From Treponema sp. (GTDB lineage: Bacteria > Spirochaetota > Spirochaetia > Treponematales > Treponemataceae), in contig JAGCWT010000023.1 of NCBI GenBank assembly GCA_017961705.1, positions 1-41,752 of the forward strand: 41,752 nt of DNA, given 5' to 3'. Shown one piece after another: positions 1 to 9,071 of this stretch; within the stretch, counting starts at the first letter, position 1; each line of letters begins with the position of its first letter. Made by a program: the position numbers and the translations under genes. The notes beneath the pieces are model-generated. The model searched no databases and was not told where the DNA came from. It worked only from the letters and a program-made list of their open reading frames with translations.

Positions 1-286
1 CCAAGAATATTAGAGTGGTGAATTGCCGAATGATCTTACCTGATTTTTGTACTTGACAAAAGACACAACATATTAGCGAAAGCGGAACCCCGGAAAGCCC
101 CTAACAGATGGCCTCCTTGCCATTTTTGCCAGTATTTTACACGGCCCTTCGAGAGCCTCAGGGACCGGACTTCATATAGCGCTATTTGTTTACAGTAAAA
201 AAATGGCAAGATGTTCTTAAAAAAAAACATTTGTATGACCAAGCAAGTGCCGCAAAAATTAAAGAAATTAAAGTATGAATTAAAAT
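1..286. other. Intergenic DNA with a copy of the GC-rich dispersed repeat
   Basis: No convincing gene is seen. Bases about 80-140, read on the minus strand, carry the same elements as the spacer at 4305-4360: an AATGGCAAGGAGGCCAT-type hairpin followed by CTTTCCGGGGTTCCGC. The rest is AT-rich leader DNA ahead of the cyclase promoter. Confidence 0.55.
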
Positions 287-315
287 TTGACAGTCCAGCT
301 ATTTCAAGATAAAAT
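287..315 (+). promoter_or_regulatory. Sigma70-type promoter for the cyclase operon
   Basis: TTGACA at 287-292 and TAAAAT at 310-315 are separated by exactly 17 nt. The predicted transcription start near 322 leaves a leader of about 60 nt before the GTG start at 383. This is one of the best consensus matches in the window. Confidence 0.7.
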
Positions 316-382
316 AAAGTTATAACTAAAAAATACTGGGCAGATTCCACCCTTTGCGGAACCCTGCCACCGAGGGGCTTGC

Positions 383-2107
383 GTGTCTAAAAAACGATTT
401 TTTCAGTATGTGGGCAAAACGCCTATTATTCCGCTTTCCGCACGGATTCTTGTAATTTTTATCTCGCTCATCCTTATGTCTAACTTTATGACAAACCTTA
501 TCTCTATCCAGATGACGCAGAGGCAGGTTATTGAGCTTACAAACAAACTGACCGTAACGCAGCTGAAGGACATCTACAAGAACGCCCAGAACCAGTACCA
601 GGTCTATTCCTACAAGCACAACAAGAACGAATGTGTCCAGGCCATGGAAAGTTCCGCAGCAGAAGATTTTTCCAACCCCAACAGCCTTGCCCTTGCCTTT
701 GACAGAACCGGCAAGCTTTTCTTTTACATAAGTGCAAGCGGAATGCAGCTGACTTCTTTTTCCGATGAAGAATGTCTTGCCACGCTCAACAGCAACTTTG
801 ACAGGGGAATCCGTGAAGGCCGCATTTCTTTTGACCTCTCCGAACAGGCAAAGAACAACACCAAGGGAAAAAAGGCAGGCGAATACTTTGGAGTCTACAA
901 GTACATTGAAGGTTGGAACGTTTTCTTGGTACGAGCAGAAGCCCGAATGGACACTGACAAATTCTCCCGCAAGATAACCCTCATCATTTCTCTTATCATC
1001 ATTTTGCTTACATGCCTCTTTGTGGTGCTTGGAATCTACATGTTCAAAAAGATTTTCCAGAGCATCTCAAGCATTACCCAAAGCCTTTACGACATGCAGC
1101 AAAGGTCAAAGCTCGAAGTTATCAACATAGACGACGCCCCCAACGACGACGTCACCTACATGGCAGCTTCCTTCAACACGCTTTCGGTTTCCGTAAACAA
1201 CCTGCTTTCCACCTTCCAGAAATTCGTTTCCAAAGACGTTGTTTCAAAGGCTTACACAGACCACACAATCCGCTTGGAAGGCAAGCAGAGGGAACTTACC
1301 ATTCTCTTTAGCGACATAAAAAGCTTTACCTACCGCACGGAAACTCTTGGCAACGAGATAATCGACCTCTTGAACGTCCACTACAACAGCGTAATCCACG
1401 ACGTGCACAAGATGAACGGTGTTGTTGGCTCAATCATTGGAGACGCAATCCTTGCAATCTTTGGCACATACAACAGCGGCACAATAAAGTCTGCTGAGGC
1501 AATAGACGCAGGCTGGGAAATTACATACGTAACTGCTGAACTTAGGCGCAAGATGAAGGAGCAGCGCAAGAAGATAGAGCTTACCAGAAAGCTTACGGAT
1601 GCAGAGGAAAGGGTTTACAAGGCGGTTCTGCTTGACATAGGCGTTGGTATAGACGGCGGTACCGTTTTCTACGGCAACATCGGTTCGGACGAGCACATGA
1701 CCAACACGGTTATTGGTGACAACGTAAACTCTGCTTCTAGGCTTGAAGGTGTAACTAGGGTTTACCGCCTGCCTGTAATTGTCTCTGAATACATAAAGAA
1801 AGAGGTTGCCCCAACAAGCGAGCGCTACAAGTTCTACGAGATAGACACAATTCAGGTAAAGGGAAAAACCGAGGGCAAGAAGATTTTCTACCCTCTGGAC
1901 ACATTCGATGACGGGCACGAAGAGCTTGAAGAAAAGTTTGAAGTTTACGAAAAGGCACTGGCCGCTTACTACGACGGTGACTGGAAGTCTGCCAGAAAAT
2001 TCTTTAAGCTGTCGGACCTTGAAGTTTCAAAAGTCTTCCTTGAGCGCATGGGATTAAAGAGCGCACCTGCAAACTGGAGTGGAATATGGACAATGACAAC
2101 AAAATAA
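383..2107 (+). CDS. Membrane-bound class III adenylate/guanylate cyclase
   Basis: The product should make cyclic nucleotide (most likely cAMP) at the inner membrane in response to an extracytoplasmic signal. It has two membrane helices (about residues 20-41 and 198-221) enclosing a periplasmic sensor region of about 155 residues, a HAMP-like linker, and a class III catalytic domain at about 300-490. The metal-binding aspartates are visible as D311 in LFSDIKSF and D354 in IGDAILAIFG. The NSASR motif supplies the catalytic Asn449 and Arg453, so the active site looks complete. A short TPR-like helical tail (AYYDGDWKSARKFF) follows, as in other class IIIb cyclases. The start is GTG, supported by GAGGGG a few bases upstream. 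The end overlaps the next gene by 22 nt, which implies co-expression. Whether the product is cAMP or cGMP is not decided by what I can read. Confidence 0.9.
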   Translation: MSKKRFFQYVGKTPIIPLSARILVIFISLILMSNFMTNLISIQMTQRQVIELTNKLTVTQLKDIYKNAQNQYQVYSYKHNKNECVQAMESSAAEDFSNPNSLALAFDRTGKLFFYISASGMQLTSFSDEECLATLNSNFDRGIREGRISFDLSEQAKNNTKGKKAGEYFGVYKYIEGWNVFLVRAEARMDTDKFSRKITLIISLIIILLTCLFVVLGIYMFKKIFQSISSITQSLYDMQQRSKLEVINIDDAPNDDVTYMAASFNTLSVSVNNLLSTFQKFVSKDVVSKAYTDHTIRLEGKQRELTILFSDIKSFTYRTETLGNEIIDLLNVHYNSVIHDVHKMNGVVGSIIGDAILAIFGTYNSGTIKSAEAIDAGWEITYVTAELRRKMKEQRKKIELTRKLTDAEERVYKAVLLDIGVGIDGGTVFYGNIGSDEHMTNTVIGDNVNSASRLEGVTRVYRLPVIVSEYIKKEVAPTSERYKFYEIDTIQVKGKTEGKKIFYPLDTFDDGHEELEEKFEVYEKALAAYYDGDWKSARKFFKLSDLEVSKVFLERMGLKSAPANWSGIWTMTTK

Positions 2108-4146
2108 ATTCTCTGGCAGCCAAAAAGAACCAGGACACAGGTCTGGGCACAATACAGGACACCAGTCTGGACACAAGCCTTGGCAAAAAACAAGACACAG
2201 GTTTTGGCAAGAACCAGGACGCAAAACAGGACACAAGCCTGGACTTAATAGAAACAAAATCTGCGCAAAACGAAAAGAACCTTGTCCCTGCGGCAAAAGC
2301 GGAATCCATCCCCAGCAAAATCGAAAGGGAACTAATGCTCTTTTTGGGAGATGAACTTGCCCCACTCCGCCGCACCAAAAAAGTTGACGTTTACGACCTT
2401 GAAACTGAATACCAAAAGACGGGAAGAAACATCCGCTGGTCGGTCTGGATAACCCTTGCAGCCACGGCACTTGTAGTTATCCTTGTTACAGTGTTCACGG
2501 TAAAAGGCCTTTCCAAGAGCAATGAAAAAATAGAAATAAACTTTTCTTCCTTTGCAAACCTTGGCCTCCAGGACTTGTTCAGCCAGCTGCAAAAGACGCA
2601 GGAAAACTACGACGAAGCAACAAAGCGCCGCTCAGAGCTTAAGGGCAACCTGGAAGCACGCCTTAACGCCGCAAAGCTTGCCATGGACAACGACCTGGAA
2701 GTTCTTGCAGACTCCACATTGCCGGATGACGTAAAAAAGGAAAAGAGGGCAAAAATCCGCGAAGACTACAACGCAGAGGTTCTTGCCGCCCACACGGAAT
2801 TTGACGCACCGCTTTTGGCAGCAGAAACGGAAGTAAAGCAGTACGAAGAACAGCTCAAAAACTTTGACAGCGAAAACGTTGCCCGCGCACAAAAATATGA
2901 ACAGCAGATGGACAGCGAAAGGCAAATCTACGAGCTTGAAAAAAGCCGCACCACAAAGAATTTCCAGGACAAGCTTGACCAGGCCGCAAAGGAACTCCAG
3001 GAAACAAGGCAAAAAAGCATAGAAGACAGGCGAAAGGCCACCCGCGAAATTGCAAGCCGCTACGAAGGTGAACTCGCATCCCTTGACCCAACAATAAAGG
3101 ATTCAAAAGTAAACAAGATAATCTCTGATGCAGAAAGCAAACTGGGCCCTTCCATCTTTGATGCAAACGCATTCATAAAACTTGCTGGAGACACAAGCCA
3201 GGAATTTTCCGCATCGCTAAAACAGGCACAGGCAGACTACGAAAACCTCTTTGCCCTCTACCAGCAGGCATCTTCAATTCCCTACAAAAATTCCATGAAG
3301 GCACTTGTTCCGGCAGAGCGAAAACTTTCCTACAATATTATAGCAGCCCTAACCTCTTCCGCATCCAGCGAAATAAAGGCAAAGAATTCCGAGCTGGAAA
3401 AACTGAACGAGCAGATAGCTTCCCTTTCAAAAGAGATGGAAGACAAAAAGAAAGAAGTGGATGCCCTTAACCAGCAGTTTGACCACGAAAAGCAAAAAGC
3501 CACAAACCTTGAATACCAGGCAAGCCAGTCAGCCGCCCTGCAGCAAAAAATAGAAGAAAGCCAGCAGCAAAGCGTAAGCCTAGAAAAACAACTGGCAGAA
3601 GCAAGCGCAAAGTCCAGCCGCCTTGAACAAAGGATTGCAGAACTGGAACAAAAACTTTCTTCCGCAGAAAGCAGCCTTAGCGCAAGGGAAAGCCAGCAGG
3701 CAGAAGAAACTTCATCCCAGCAGGGGTCGTCCCAGGCTTCCCAAGCATCCCAGCAGGCAGAACTCGAAGAGGCAAAGCGCATCAACGAAGAAGCCCAGCG
3801 CGAGATAGAAAAAATGCAGTCCCAGCTAAAGACCGTAAAGAACCAGAGGGATTACGCGGTAAACTCAAGCCTCGCATTCAAAGCAATCCTCAACAGCAAC
3901 GTAATTGCAGACAGCATAGCAGGCTTTGTAGTAGGCCCCACCGGTCAAAGCGGCGCTCCCGTATTCATAAGAAATGCCTACAAGGGCAGAGTTTCTGGCG
4001 ACGGTTCAACAAGGGTAAACGTAATGTCAGGCTCCAGCATAATAGCCACAGGTTCACTCAGGGAAGCAGACGGAGACTTCTACATAATCCCGGACGAAGG
4101 CAGCGCAAACCTCTCTTCCGGAAACACCCTGGAACTTGCCCAATAA
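2086..4146 (+). CDS. Membrane-anchored coiled-coil protein with N-terminal QDT repeats
   Basis: I do not recognise a named family. The 686-residue product has three parts. Residues about 10-55 are a degenerate repeat around QDTSLD/QDTGLG. One membrane helix follows at about 117-141 (WITLAATALVVILVTVFTV). Residues 150-590 are a long Glu/Lys/Gln-rich coiled coil, ending in a Ser/Gln-rich hinge near 540-560. The last 90 residues are a compact, probably beta-rich domain (FVVGPTGQSGAPVFIRN and onward). The start lies inside the cyclase gene with a GGAGTGGA Shine-Dalgarno. The overlap of 22 nt makes functional coupling to the cyclase likely, perhaps as a structural or envelope-spanning effector, but that is inference. 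The coiled coil makes database hits to SMC-like proteins unreliable. Confidence 0.8.
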   Translation: MDNDNKINSLAAKKNQDTGLGTIQDTSLDTSLGKKQDTGFGKNQDAKQDTSLDLIETKSAQNEKNLVPAAKAESIPSKIERELMLFLGDELAPLRRTKKVDVYDLETEYQKTGRNIRWSVWITLAATALVVILVTVFTVKGLSKSNEKIEINFSSFANLGLQDLFSQLQKTQENYDEATKRRSELKGNLEARLNAAKLAMDNDLEVLADSTLPDDVKKEKRAKIREDYNAEVLAAHTEFDAPLLAAETEVKQYEEQLKNFDSENVARAQKYEQQMDSERQIYELEKSRTTKNFQDKLDQAAKELQETRQKSIEDRRKATREIASRYEGELASLDPTIKDSKVNKIISDAESKLGPSIFDANAFIKLAGDTSQEFSASLKQAQADYENLFALYQQASSIPYKNSMKALVPAERKLSYNIIAALTSSASSEIKAKNSELEKLNEQIASLSKEMEDKKKEVDALNQQFDHEKQKATNLEYQASQSAALQQKIEESQQQSVSLEKQLAEASAKSSRLEQRIAELEQKLSSAESSLSARESQQAEETSSQQGSSQASQASQQAELEEAKRINEEAQREIEKMQSQLKTVKNQRDYAVNSSLAFKAILNSNVIADSIAGFVVGPTGQSGAPVFIRNAYKGRVSGDGSTRVNVMSGSSIIATGSLREADGDFYIIPDEGSANLSSGNTLELAQ

Positions 4147-4536
4147 AAGTGAATTTTTTTCTTCTTTTTTTGGGCGGCACTTTCTTCTATTTACAAATGC
4201 TAGAAAAGCAAACACCTTGCAATTTTTTTCTCGCAACCAAATAGCGCCATGGACGGCGCGTCAATTGTTTGCATAAAGGCACGCGGGTTTTCGCCAGAAA
4301 ACCCGGCAAAAAAAATGGCAAGGAGGCCATTTTTTTTGCGCTTTCCGGGGTTCCGCCATCCGGCTCCATTGCCTACGGCAACTAAAGCCCCTCCAATCCC
4401 TGCCGCTACCTTATCTGCAACCACTCGCAAGCAAACACAATAAGCTTCAACTTGTTTTTTTCCTACGTCCCACCACCAAAGATTTTTCTATCCGTTGCGC
4501 CCAAACCCAACTTACACGTTTCTGTCACCCCCGCAA
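4147..4536. repeat. Intergenic spacer with tandem hairpins and GC-rich dispersed repeat
   Basis: No gene is supported here. Two perfect hairpins are followed by the repeat CTTTCCGGGGTTCCGC ... CGGCTCCATTGCC at about 4340-4380. Related copies lie at about 80-140 (reverse), 18438-18545 and 24655-24740 (reverse). Confidence 0.6.
4285..4337. terminator. Two adjacent hairpins, likely bidirectional rho-independent terminator
   Basis: GGGTTTTC/GAAAACCC with a 4-nt loop (4285-4304) is followed by AAAAAAAATGGC/GCCATTTTTTTT with a 6-nt loop (4308-4337). The second has a perfect 12-bp stem with A-tract and T-tract arms, the form expected of a terminator working on both strands. It lies downstream of the coiled-coil gene and ahead of the promoter at 4537. 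Confidence 0.6.
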
Positions 4537-4565
4537 TTGCAACAAAAAGCGCAATCCGCTATAAT
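4537..4565 (+). promoter_or_regulatory. Promoter of the UPF0210 gene
   Basis: TTGCAA (4537-4542) and a perfect TATAAT (4560-4565) are separated by 17 nt. The predicted start near 4572 gives a leader of about 26 nt that carries the AGAGGA Shine-Dalgarno at 4586-4591. This also shows that a TTG start at 4565 is not the real start. Confidence 0.75.
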
Positions 4566-4597
4566 TGGCATATTCATTTTGTGTCAGAGGATTTAAG

Positions 4598-5959
4598 ATG
4601 ATTTTTTCACCGGTAGAAATTCAGGAAACTGTAAACATGTTCATGTGCCAAAAGCTGGACATCCGCTGCATTACCATGGGCATTTCCCTTTTGGACTGTG
4701 CCTGCGAAGACTCAAAAAAGGCAAACCAGAAAATTTACGACAAAATCATGCGCTACGCAGGAAACCTTGTTCGCGTTGGGCAGGACATAGAAAAAGAATT
4801 TGGAGTGCCAATCATAAACAAGCGCATCTCCGTAACACCAATTGCCCTTGTTGCCGGTGCCAGCGGAGAAAAATCCTATGTAGAATACTGCCGCACCTTG
4901 GACAAATGCGCAAAGGAACTTGGCGTTAACTTTATTGGCGGTTTTTCTGCCCTTGTTCAGAAGGGAATCACCCAGGCAGACCGCATACTCATAGACTCTA
5001 TCCCGGAAGCACTTGCAGTTACAGACAACGTATGCTCATCCGTAAACGTTGGTACTACAAAAAACGGAATCAACATGGATGCCGTTAAGCTCATGGGAGA
5101 AACAATCAAAAAGACGGCAGAAGCTTCAGCCTCCTGTGCAGTGAACGGCTGCGCAAAGCTTGTTGTGTTTACAAACGCACCGGAAGACAATCCCTTTATG
5201 GCAGGAGCCTTCCACGGTCCCGGAGAGGGAGATGCAGTAATCAACGTTGGTGTTTCAGGACCTGGAGTTATCCTTGCTGCTGCAAAAGAATTCAAGGGCC
5301 GCCCAATCAACGAGCTTGCAGACGGAATTAAAAAGATGGCCTTTAAGATTACCCGCATGGGACAGATGGTCGGAAGTGAAGCCGCAAAGCGTCTTGGCGT
5401 AAACTTTGGCATCCTAGACCTAAGCCTTGCCCCAACACCGGAAGTTGGAGACAGCGTTGCCCGCATCCTTGAAGAAATTGGCCTTGAAGGTGCAGGTGCC
5501 CCGGGAACAACAGCAGCCCTTGCAATGCTAACCGACATGGTAAAAAAAGGTGGCGTAATGGCTTCCACAAACGTTGGCGGTTTGAGCGGCGCATTCATCC
5601 CTGTAAGCGAAGACGAAGGAATGATAAACGCAGTTAAGCAGCATTCAATATGTCTGGAAAAACTAGAGGCAATGACATGCGTATGTTCTGTTGGCCTTGA
5701 CATGATAGCAATCCCAGGTGACACACCAGCCACCACAATCAGCGGAATCATGGCAGACGAAATGGCAATCGGCATGGTAAACAACAAAACAACAGCCGTT
5801 CGCCTTATCCCAGCCCCAGGCAAAAAGGCAGGTGAATGGGTTGAATTTGGCGGTCTTTTGGGAGGCTGCCCGGTAATGGATGTAAACACATTCAGCTGTG
5901 CAGACTTCATTAACCGCGGAGGCCGCATCCCTGCCCCAATCCATTCATTCAGGAACTAA
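4598..5959 (+). CDS. UPF0210 / DUF711 ('PFL family') protein
   Basis: The 453-residue product matches the widespread UPF0210 family over its whole length and at the family's usual size. Recognisable segments are [92 protein letters not shown] and [11 protein letters not shown]. Its biochemical role is not established; the fold is related to the pyruvate formate-lyase-type barrel. The ATG at 4598 is chosen because AGAGGA precedes it and the promoter overlaps the upstream TTG candidate. In many bacteria an ACT-domain protein (UPF0237) is encoded next to it; none is present here. The acetyltransferase gene follows after 8 nt and probably shares its transcript. Confidence 0.93.
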   Translation: MIFSPVEIQETVNMFMCQKLDIRCITMGISLLDCACEDSKKANQKIYDKIMRYAGNLVRVGQDIEKEFGVPIINKRISVTPIALVAGASGEKSYVEYCRTLDKCAKELGVNFIGGFSALVQKGITQADRILIDSIPEALAVTDNVCSSVNVGTTKNGINMDAVKLMGETIKKTAEASASCAVNGCAKLVVFTNAPEDNPFMAGAFHGPGEGDAVINVGVSGPGVILAAAKEFKGRPINELADGIKKMAFKITRMGQMVGSEAAKRLGVNFGILDLSLAPTPEVGDSVARILEEIGLEGAGAPGTTAALAMLTDMVKKGGVMASTNVGGLSGAFIPVSEDEGMINAVKQHSICLEKLEAMTCVCSVGLDMIAIPGDTPATTISGIMADEMAIGMVNNKTTAVRLIPAPGKKAGEWVEFGGLLGGCPVMDVNTFSCADFINRGGRIPAPIHSFRN

Positions 5960-5967
5960 AAAGGCCA

Positions 5968-6795
5968 ATGCTAAAACCTGGCGTAGAAGTTGCCGCCTGC
6001 AAAAAAGACGGTGACTTTGCAAATGCCCTTGAATTTGTTCTGCCCTACGAAAAGTTCTGCTGCCAGCTTGCAGAAAAAATAATCCGCAAGAGCACAGATA
6101 TCTTTCTAATAAAAGATGCAGGTAAGATTCAGGGGATTTTTTATTTTAAAGAAAAGAGCACGCTCCTATGCTGCCTGCCCAAGAAAAAGAAAAAAATTGC
6201 CAAAAGCCTTTCGGATTTTTTTTGCAAAAAAAGCATCTTTGCCCTTGCAGGAAAAAGAGACTACATTGACTTTCTGCAAAAAACACTTGCCCTTAGCCCA
6301 AAAGAAAAGCGCACATTTTTTTTGATGCGCCACAAGAAAAAACTTTGCTGTCAAACTTCAAGCCCCCTGCAAAAAGATTTGGTAGCATGCAGCAAAAACG
6401 ACGCAAGCAAACTAATGCCCCTGCACACAGGCTTTTTTAAAGAAGAAGTCCTCCCCGCAGGAAAAGAAATCTACCTACCCTCGCTTCTTAGAGACCTTGA
6501 AAAACTCTTGGAAAAACAAAAAATGCTGGCCCTAGAAAAAGACGGAATCTTCGTGGCAAAGGTTCAGACAAACGCCTCCTCCAAAAACTTTACCCAAATA
6601 GGCGGAGTCTACACCCTGCCCCAGCACAGAAGCAAAGGCTACGCAGAATTCCTAACAAGAACAATCACAACTGAAATTTGCAGCCAAGCCAAAACCCCCA
6701 TCCTCTTTGTAAGAAAAGAAAATTCCCCCGCCCTATCACTCTACAAAAAATGTGGATACAAAAGTTACGGAAGTTTTTGCTTTCTTTATTGTTGA
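5968..6795 (+). CDS. GNAT-family N-acetyltransferase
   Basis: The product is a predicted acetyl-CoA-dependent acetyltransferase with an unknown acceptor. The acetyl-CoA-binding motif A is visible near the C-terminus as GVYTLPQHRSKGYAEFLT (the Q/R-x-x-G-x-A pattern), followed by NSPALSLYKKCGYKSYG, the usual motif B. At 275 residues it is longer than a minimal GNAT domain. The N-terminal half is Lys/Cys/Phe-rich and may be a second, degenerate GNAT fold. The start ATG has AAAGG upstream and lies 8 nt after the UPF0210 stop. The 3' end overlaps a possible promoter for the AT-rich island that begins here. Confidence 0.8.
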   Translation: MLKPGVEVAACKKDGDFANALEFVLPYEKFCCQLAEKIIRKSTDIFLIKDAGKIQGIFYFKEKSTLLCCLPKKKKKIAKSLSDFFCKKSIFALAGKRDYIDFLQKTLALSPKEKRTFFLMRHKKKLCCQTSSPLQKDLVACSKNDASKLMPLHTGFFKEEVLPAGKEIYLPSLLRDLEKLLEKQKMLALEKDGIFVAKVQTNASSKNFTQIGGVYTLPQHRSKGYAEFLTRTITTEICSQAKTPILFVRKENSPALSLYKKCGYKSYGSFCFLYC

Positions 6796-6868
6796 CAAAA
6801 AAAGCGCTAATTTAATAAAACGAGTTATGAGGATGCCCTCTGGACAGCAAGAATTACGAAAAAACATC

Positions 6869-6898
6869 TTTACAAAACATAACAGATACTGTTATGAT
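6869..6898 (+). promoter_or_regulatory. Putative promoter of the AbiEi gene, close to the start codon
   Basis: TTTACA (6869-6874) and TATGAT (6893-6898) are 18 nt apart. Transcription would begin at about 6905-6908, at or next to the ATG at 6908, giving a leaderless message. A stronger -35 (TTGACA, 6792-6797) lies upstream but has only a poor -10 (ATAAAA, 6815-6820), so the choice is open. Confidence 0.4.
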
Positions 6899-7441
6899 AT
6901 GTATAACATGCAACCAATAAGTTTACTAAAGAATGTTTTAGAGAATAACGCTGATAAAACACATTTCCTCTTTAATGTACAGGATTTTTACCCTCTTTTT
7001 CCTGACTTTACAGAAGAAAATCTTCGTATGCTTCTTTCTCGTGCAACAAAAAACGAAATCTTAGAACGTATCTGCAAGGGAATCTATCTTTATCCAAAAT
7101 CTGGCTATGATTCCTCTATCGTACTTTTCAAAGTTGCAGCAAAGCTTAGGGCAGACTATCTGAACTATGTTAGTCTTGAATCAGTTCTTTCTGAATCTGG
7201 TGCAGTTTCTCAACAACTCTTGGGATGGATTACCGTAATGACCACTGGAAGGAGTGGAAAAATCAGCTGTGGTCGGTTTGGTACAGTGGAACTGATTCAC
7301 ACTGCAAAACCTGCAGAAAAGGTAATGCCACTTTTGCGCCTGGATGCTCGGACAGGAATGTGGTGGGCTAATGAGAAACTGGCATTACAAGATATGAAGG
7401 TTGCCAAGAGGAATTCTGATTTGATAATCAATAAATTTTGA
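6899..7441 (+). CDS. AbiEi-type antitoxin (type IV toxin-antitoxin)
   Basis: The product resembles AbiEi-family antitoxins, which pair an N-terminal winged helix (here FNVQDFYPLFPDFTEENLRM ... LERICKGIYLYP) with a C-terminal domain (YLNYVSLESVLSESGAVSQ and GRFGTVELIHT). In characterised systems the winged helix represses the operon and the protein counteracts the AbiEii nucleotidyltransferase. The open frame extends upstream to 6752, overlapping the acetyltransferase. The N-terminus typical of the family begins at the ATG codons at 6899 or 6908, and no Shine-Dalgarno precedes either. The toxin gene lies 720 nt downstream, separated by an unrelated gene, which is unusual for the pair. Codon use is AT-richer than that of the genes to the left. 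Confidence 0.75.
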   Translation: MYNMQPISLLKNVLENNADKTHFLFNVQDFYPLFPDFTEENLRMLLSRATKNEILERICKGIYLYPKSGYDSSIVLFKVAAKLRADYLNYVSLESVLSESGAVSQQLLGWITVMTTGRSGKISCGRFGTVELIHTAKPAEKVMPLLRLDARTGMWWANEKLALQDMKVAKRNSDLIINKF

Positions 7442-7474
7442 GAAACAATTCCTATAATATAAATGAGGGGAGAT

Positions 7475-8152
7475 ATGAATTTCAAAGAACAATTGATTAA
7501 ATTGATTGAAAATACAGATGATTGGGAAACTCTAAAGAAAAAATTAGAAACTTCTTACAACACCTCTCTTCAAAAAGATGTTAAAAAGAATACACTTGCG
7601 GGGAAACTTTTTGAATATTTTGCAAAGTATTTTTTTATCTGCAATCCATTGTATCAGAGCGAATACAAAAATGTATGGCTTTTTGATGAGATTCCTCTTG
7701 ATGTTAAAAAAGAAAAAGAAGATTTATGGAATGAAAAGTTTGAGCTTTTAAAGCAATGGTTAAAAAATCATGATAATAACTTTCCAAATAATCCACTTTC
7801 CAAAAACACATTGGAAAAAACAGTAAGTGTTTTTGTAAATTACAATAGAAATTGGTATAATGGAACATTAGGTAAATGTAAATACGGGAAATTTCCTGAC
7901 GAAAGAAAACAAATGCTTGACTCTATTGGGTTTGAATGGAATCAGATTGCAAATGATAAAAAGTGGGATACTAAGCTAAAAACTGCAATAGAGCAGATTA
8001 AACTATATGGAAATATTAAATATAACATTAACGGGGAAACAAATCCTATTTTTTCATGGCTAACAAATCAAAGACTTGCATTTAGAAATCATAAATTAAG
8101 TGAAGAAAGAATTGCAAAACTAAAAGAAATTGGAATTGAGCTAGAAACTTAA
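7475..8152 (+). CDS. Helicase-associated-domain protein, likely remnant of a restriction helicase
   Basis: The 225-residue product seems to be a collapsed gene. Residues about 38-75 (AGKLFEYFAKYFFICN ... YKNVWLFDEIPLDVKK) resemble the beginning of the nuclease domain in large restriction-type SF2 helicases. Residues about 85-145 and 155-225 resemble helicase-associated (HA) domains, with the repeated pattern 'W...G.L...RN..LSEERI..L.EIGIE'. The nuclease catalytic residues and all helicase motifs expected in between are absent, as if an internal deletion had joined the two ends in frame. The ATG at 7475 is preceded by GAGGGGAG; the ATG at 7463 is less likely. It sits between antitoxin and toxin and is probably co-transcribed with the toxin. 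Function, if any, is unknown; DNA binding through the HA domains is possible. Confidence 0.65.
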   Translation: MNFKEQLIKLIENTDDWETLKKKLETSYNTSLQKDVKKNTLAGKLFEYFAKYFFICNPLYQSEYKNVWLFDEIPLDVKKEKEDLWNEKFELLKQWLKNHDNNFPNNPLSKNTLEKTVSVFVNYNRNWYNGTLGKCKYGKFPDERKQMLDSIGFEWNQIANDKKWDTKLKTAIEQIKLYGNIKYNINGETNPIFSWLTNQRLAFRNHKLSEERIAKLKEIGIELET

Positions 8153-8164
8153 TAGGAGAATCCC

Positions 8165-8998
8165 ATGACCACATTTGACACACTTGTAGAACAAATAATT
8201 TATCAAAATACCGAATACCCGACGCTACGAACGGTCATTGAAAAGGAATTACTGCATTATGACATTTTACGGACAATGAACAGTGCAGGATTCTTGAAAA
8301 ATCTTACTTTTATGGGAGGAACTTGTCTGCGTGATTGTTACGGCTCAGTGCGTTTAAGTGAAGATTTGGATTTTTCCGGCGGATTTGATTTTTCAAAAGC
8401 GGATATGGGCGAACTTGGAAATGTTATTCAAAACACAATTCAAGAAAAATACAATCTACCAGTTACCGTGACGGATCCTGTCAAAGAGGGCGGAAACACG
8501 GAAACCTGGAAAATAAAAGTTATTACACGACCTGAACGCCCAGATTTTCCTGCCCAAAAGATAAATATTGATATTTGCCTGCTTCCGAGCCACGAAAGAA
8601 AAGTATCTATGCTTAAAAATCCGTATGGAATCGATATGGGAACGGATGGAGTTTTGCTTTATGCAGAAAGTCTTACAGAAATTTTATGTGATAAACTGAT
8701 TGCGTTTGCAAGAAGACCAAACAGAGTGAAGAACCGCGATTTGTGGGATATTCATTGGTTGAGTCAGAAAAATGTTTCCTATAACAAAGATTTGCTGCTT
8801 CAAAAACTTGGTGACAGAAAAATTGAGGAAACTGATTTTTGGCAGCTATACAGGAGTCGGATTGAAGAAGTTAAAAGTAGACAAAAAGATTTTTTATTCG
8901 AAATGCGCAGATTTTTACTTCCATCTGCTTTTACTCCACAGTTTAAAAGCGAGCTGTGGTGGGAATATTTGATTGAACTGTTGGAGCAGATGCTGTAA
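8165..8998 (+). CDS. AbiEii/AbiGii-type nucleotidyltransferase toxin
   Basis: The product belongs to the AbiEii nucleotidyltransferase family, whose characterised members transfer nucleotides to tRNA or other RNA and arrest growth. The family signature is clear at residues about 47-72: FMGGTCLRDCYG followed by RLSEDLDFSGG, which supplies the GG and catalytic D-x-D elements. NIDICLL carries the third acidic residue, and LCDKLIAFARRPNRVKNRDLWDI is the conserved Lys/Arg/Asp segment. All key residues are present, so it looks active. The ATG has AGGAGA 5 nt upstream and lies 12 nt after the HA-domain gene. The partner antitoxin is the AbiEi-like gene at 6899. Confidence 0.88.
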   Translation: MTTFDTLVEQIIYQNTEYPTLRTVIEKELLHYDILRTMNSAGFLKNLTFMGGTCLRDCYGSVRLSEDLDFSGGFDFSKADMGELGNVIQNTIQEKYNLPVTVTDPVKEGGNTETWKIKVITRPERPDFPAQKINIDICLLPSHERKVSMLKNPYGIDMGTDGVLLYAESLTEILCDKLIAFARRPNRVKNRDLWDIHWLSQKNVSYNKDLLLQKLGDRKIEETDFWQLYRSRIEEVKSRQKDFLFEMRRFLLPSAFTPQFKSELWWEYLIELLEQML

Positions 8999-9071
8999 AA
9001 TTGCACATAACAAAACTTCAAATCCGGCAAACTGGCCAACCCCACAGAACTACTTATTAAGAGGAAAAAGT

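Noticed and set aside
4957-5928. Long open frame of 323 codons on the minus strand
   Set aside because: It lies entirely inside the UPF0210 gene, whose protein matches a known family; the minus-strand product is Pro/Ser/Ala-rich as expected from a codon-bias shadow.
6752-6898. Upstream extension of the AbiEi-like gene
   Set aside because: It overlaps the acetyltransferase 3' end, and the extra residues do not resemble the winged-helix start of the family.
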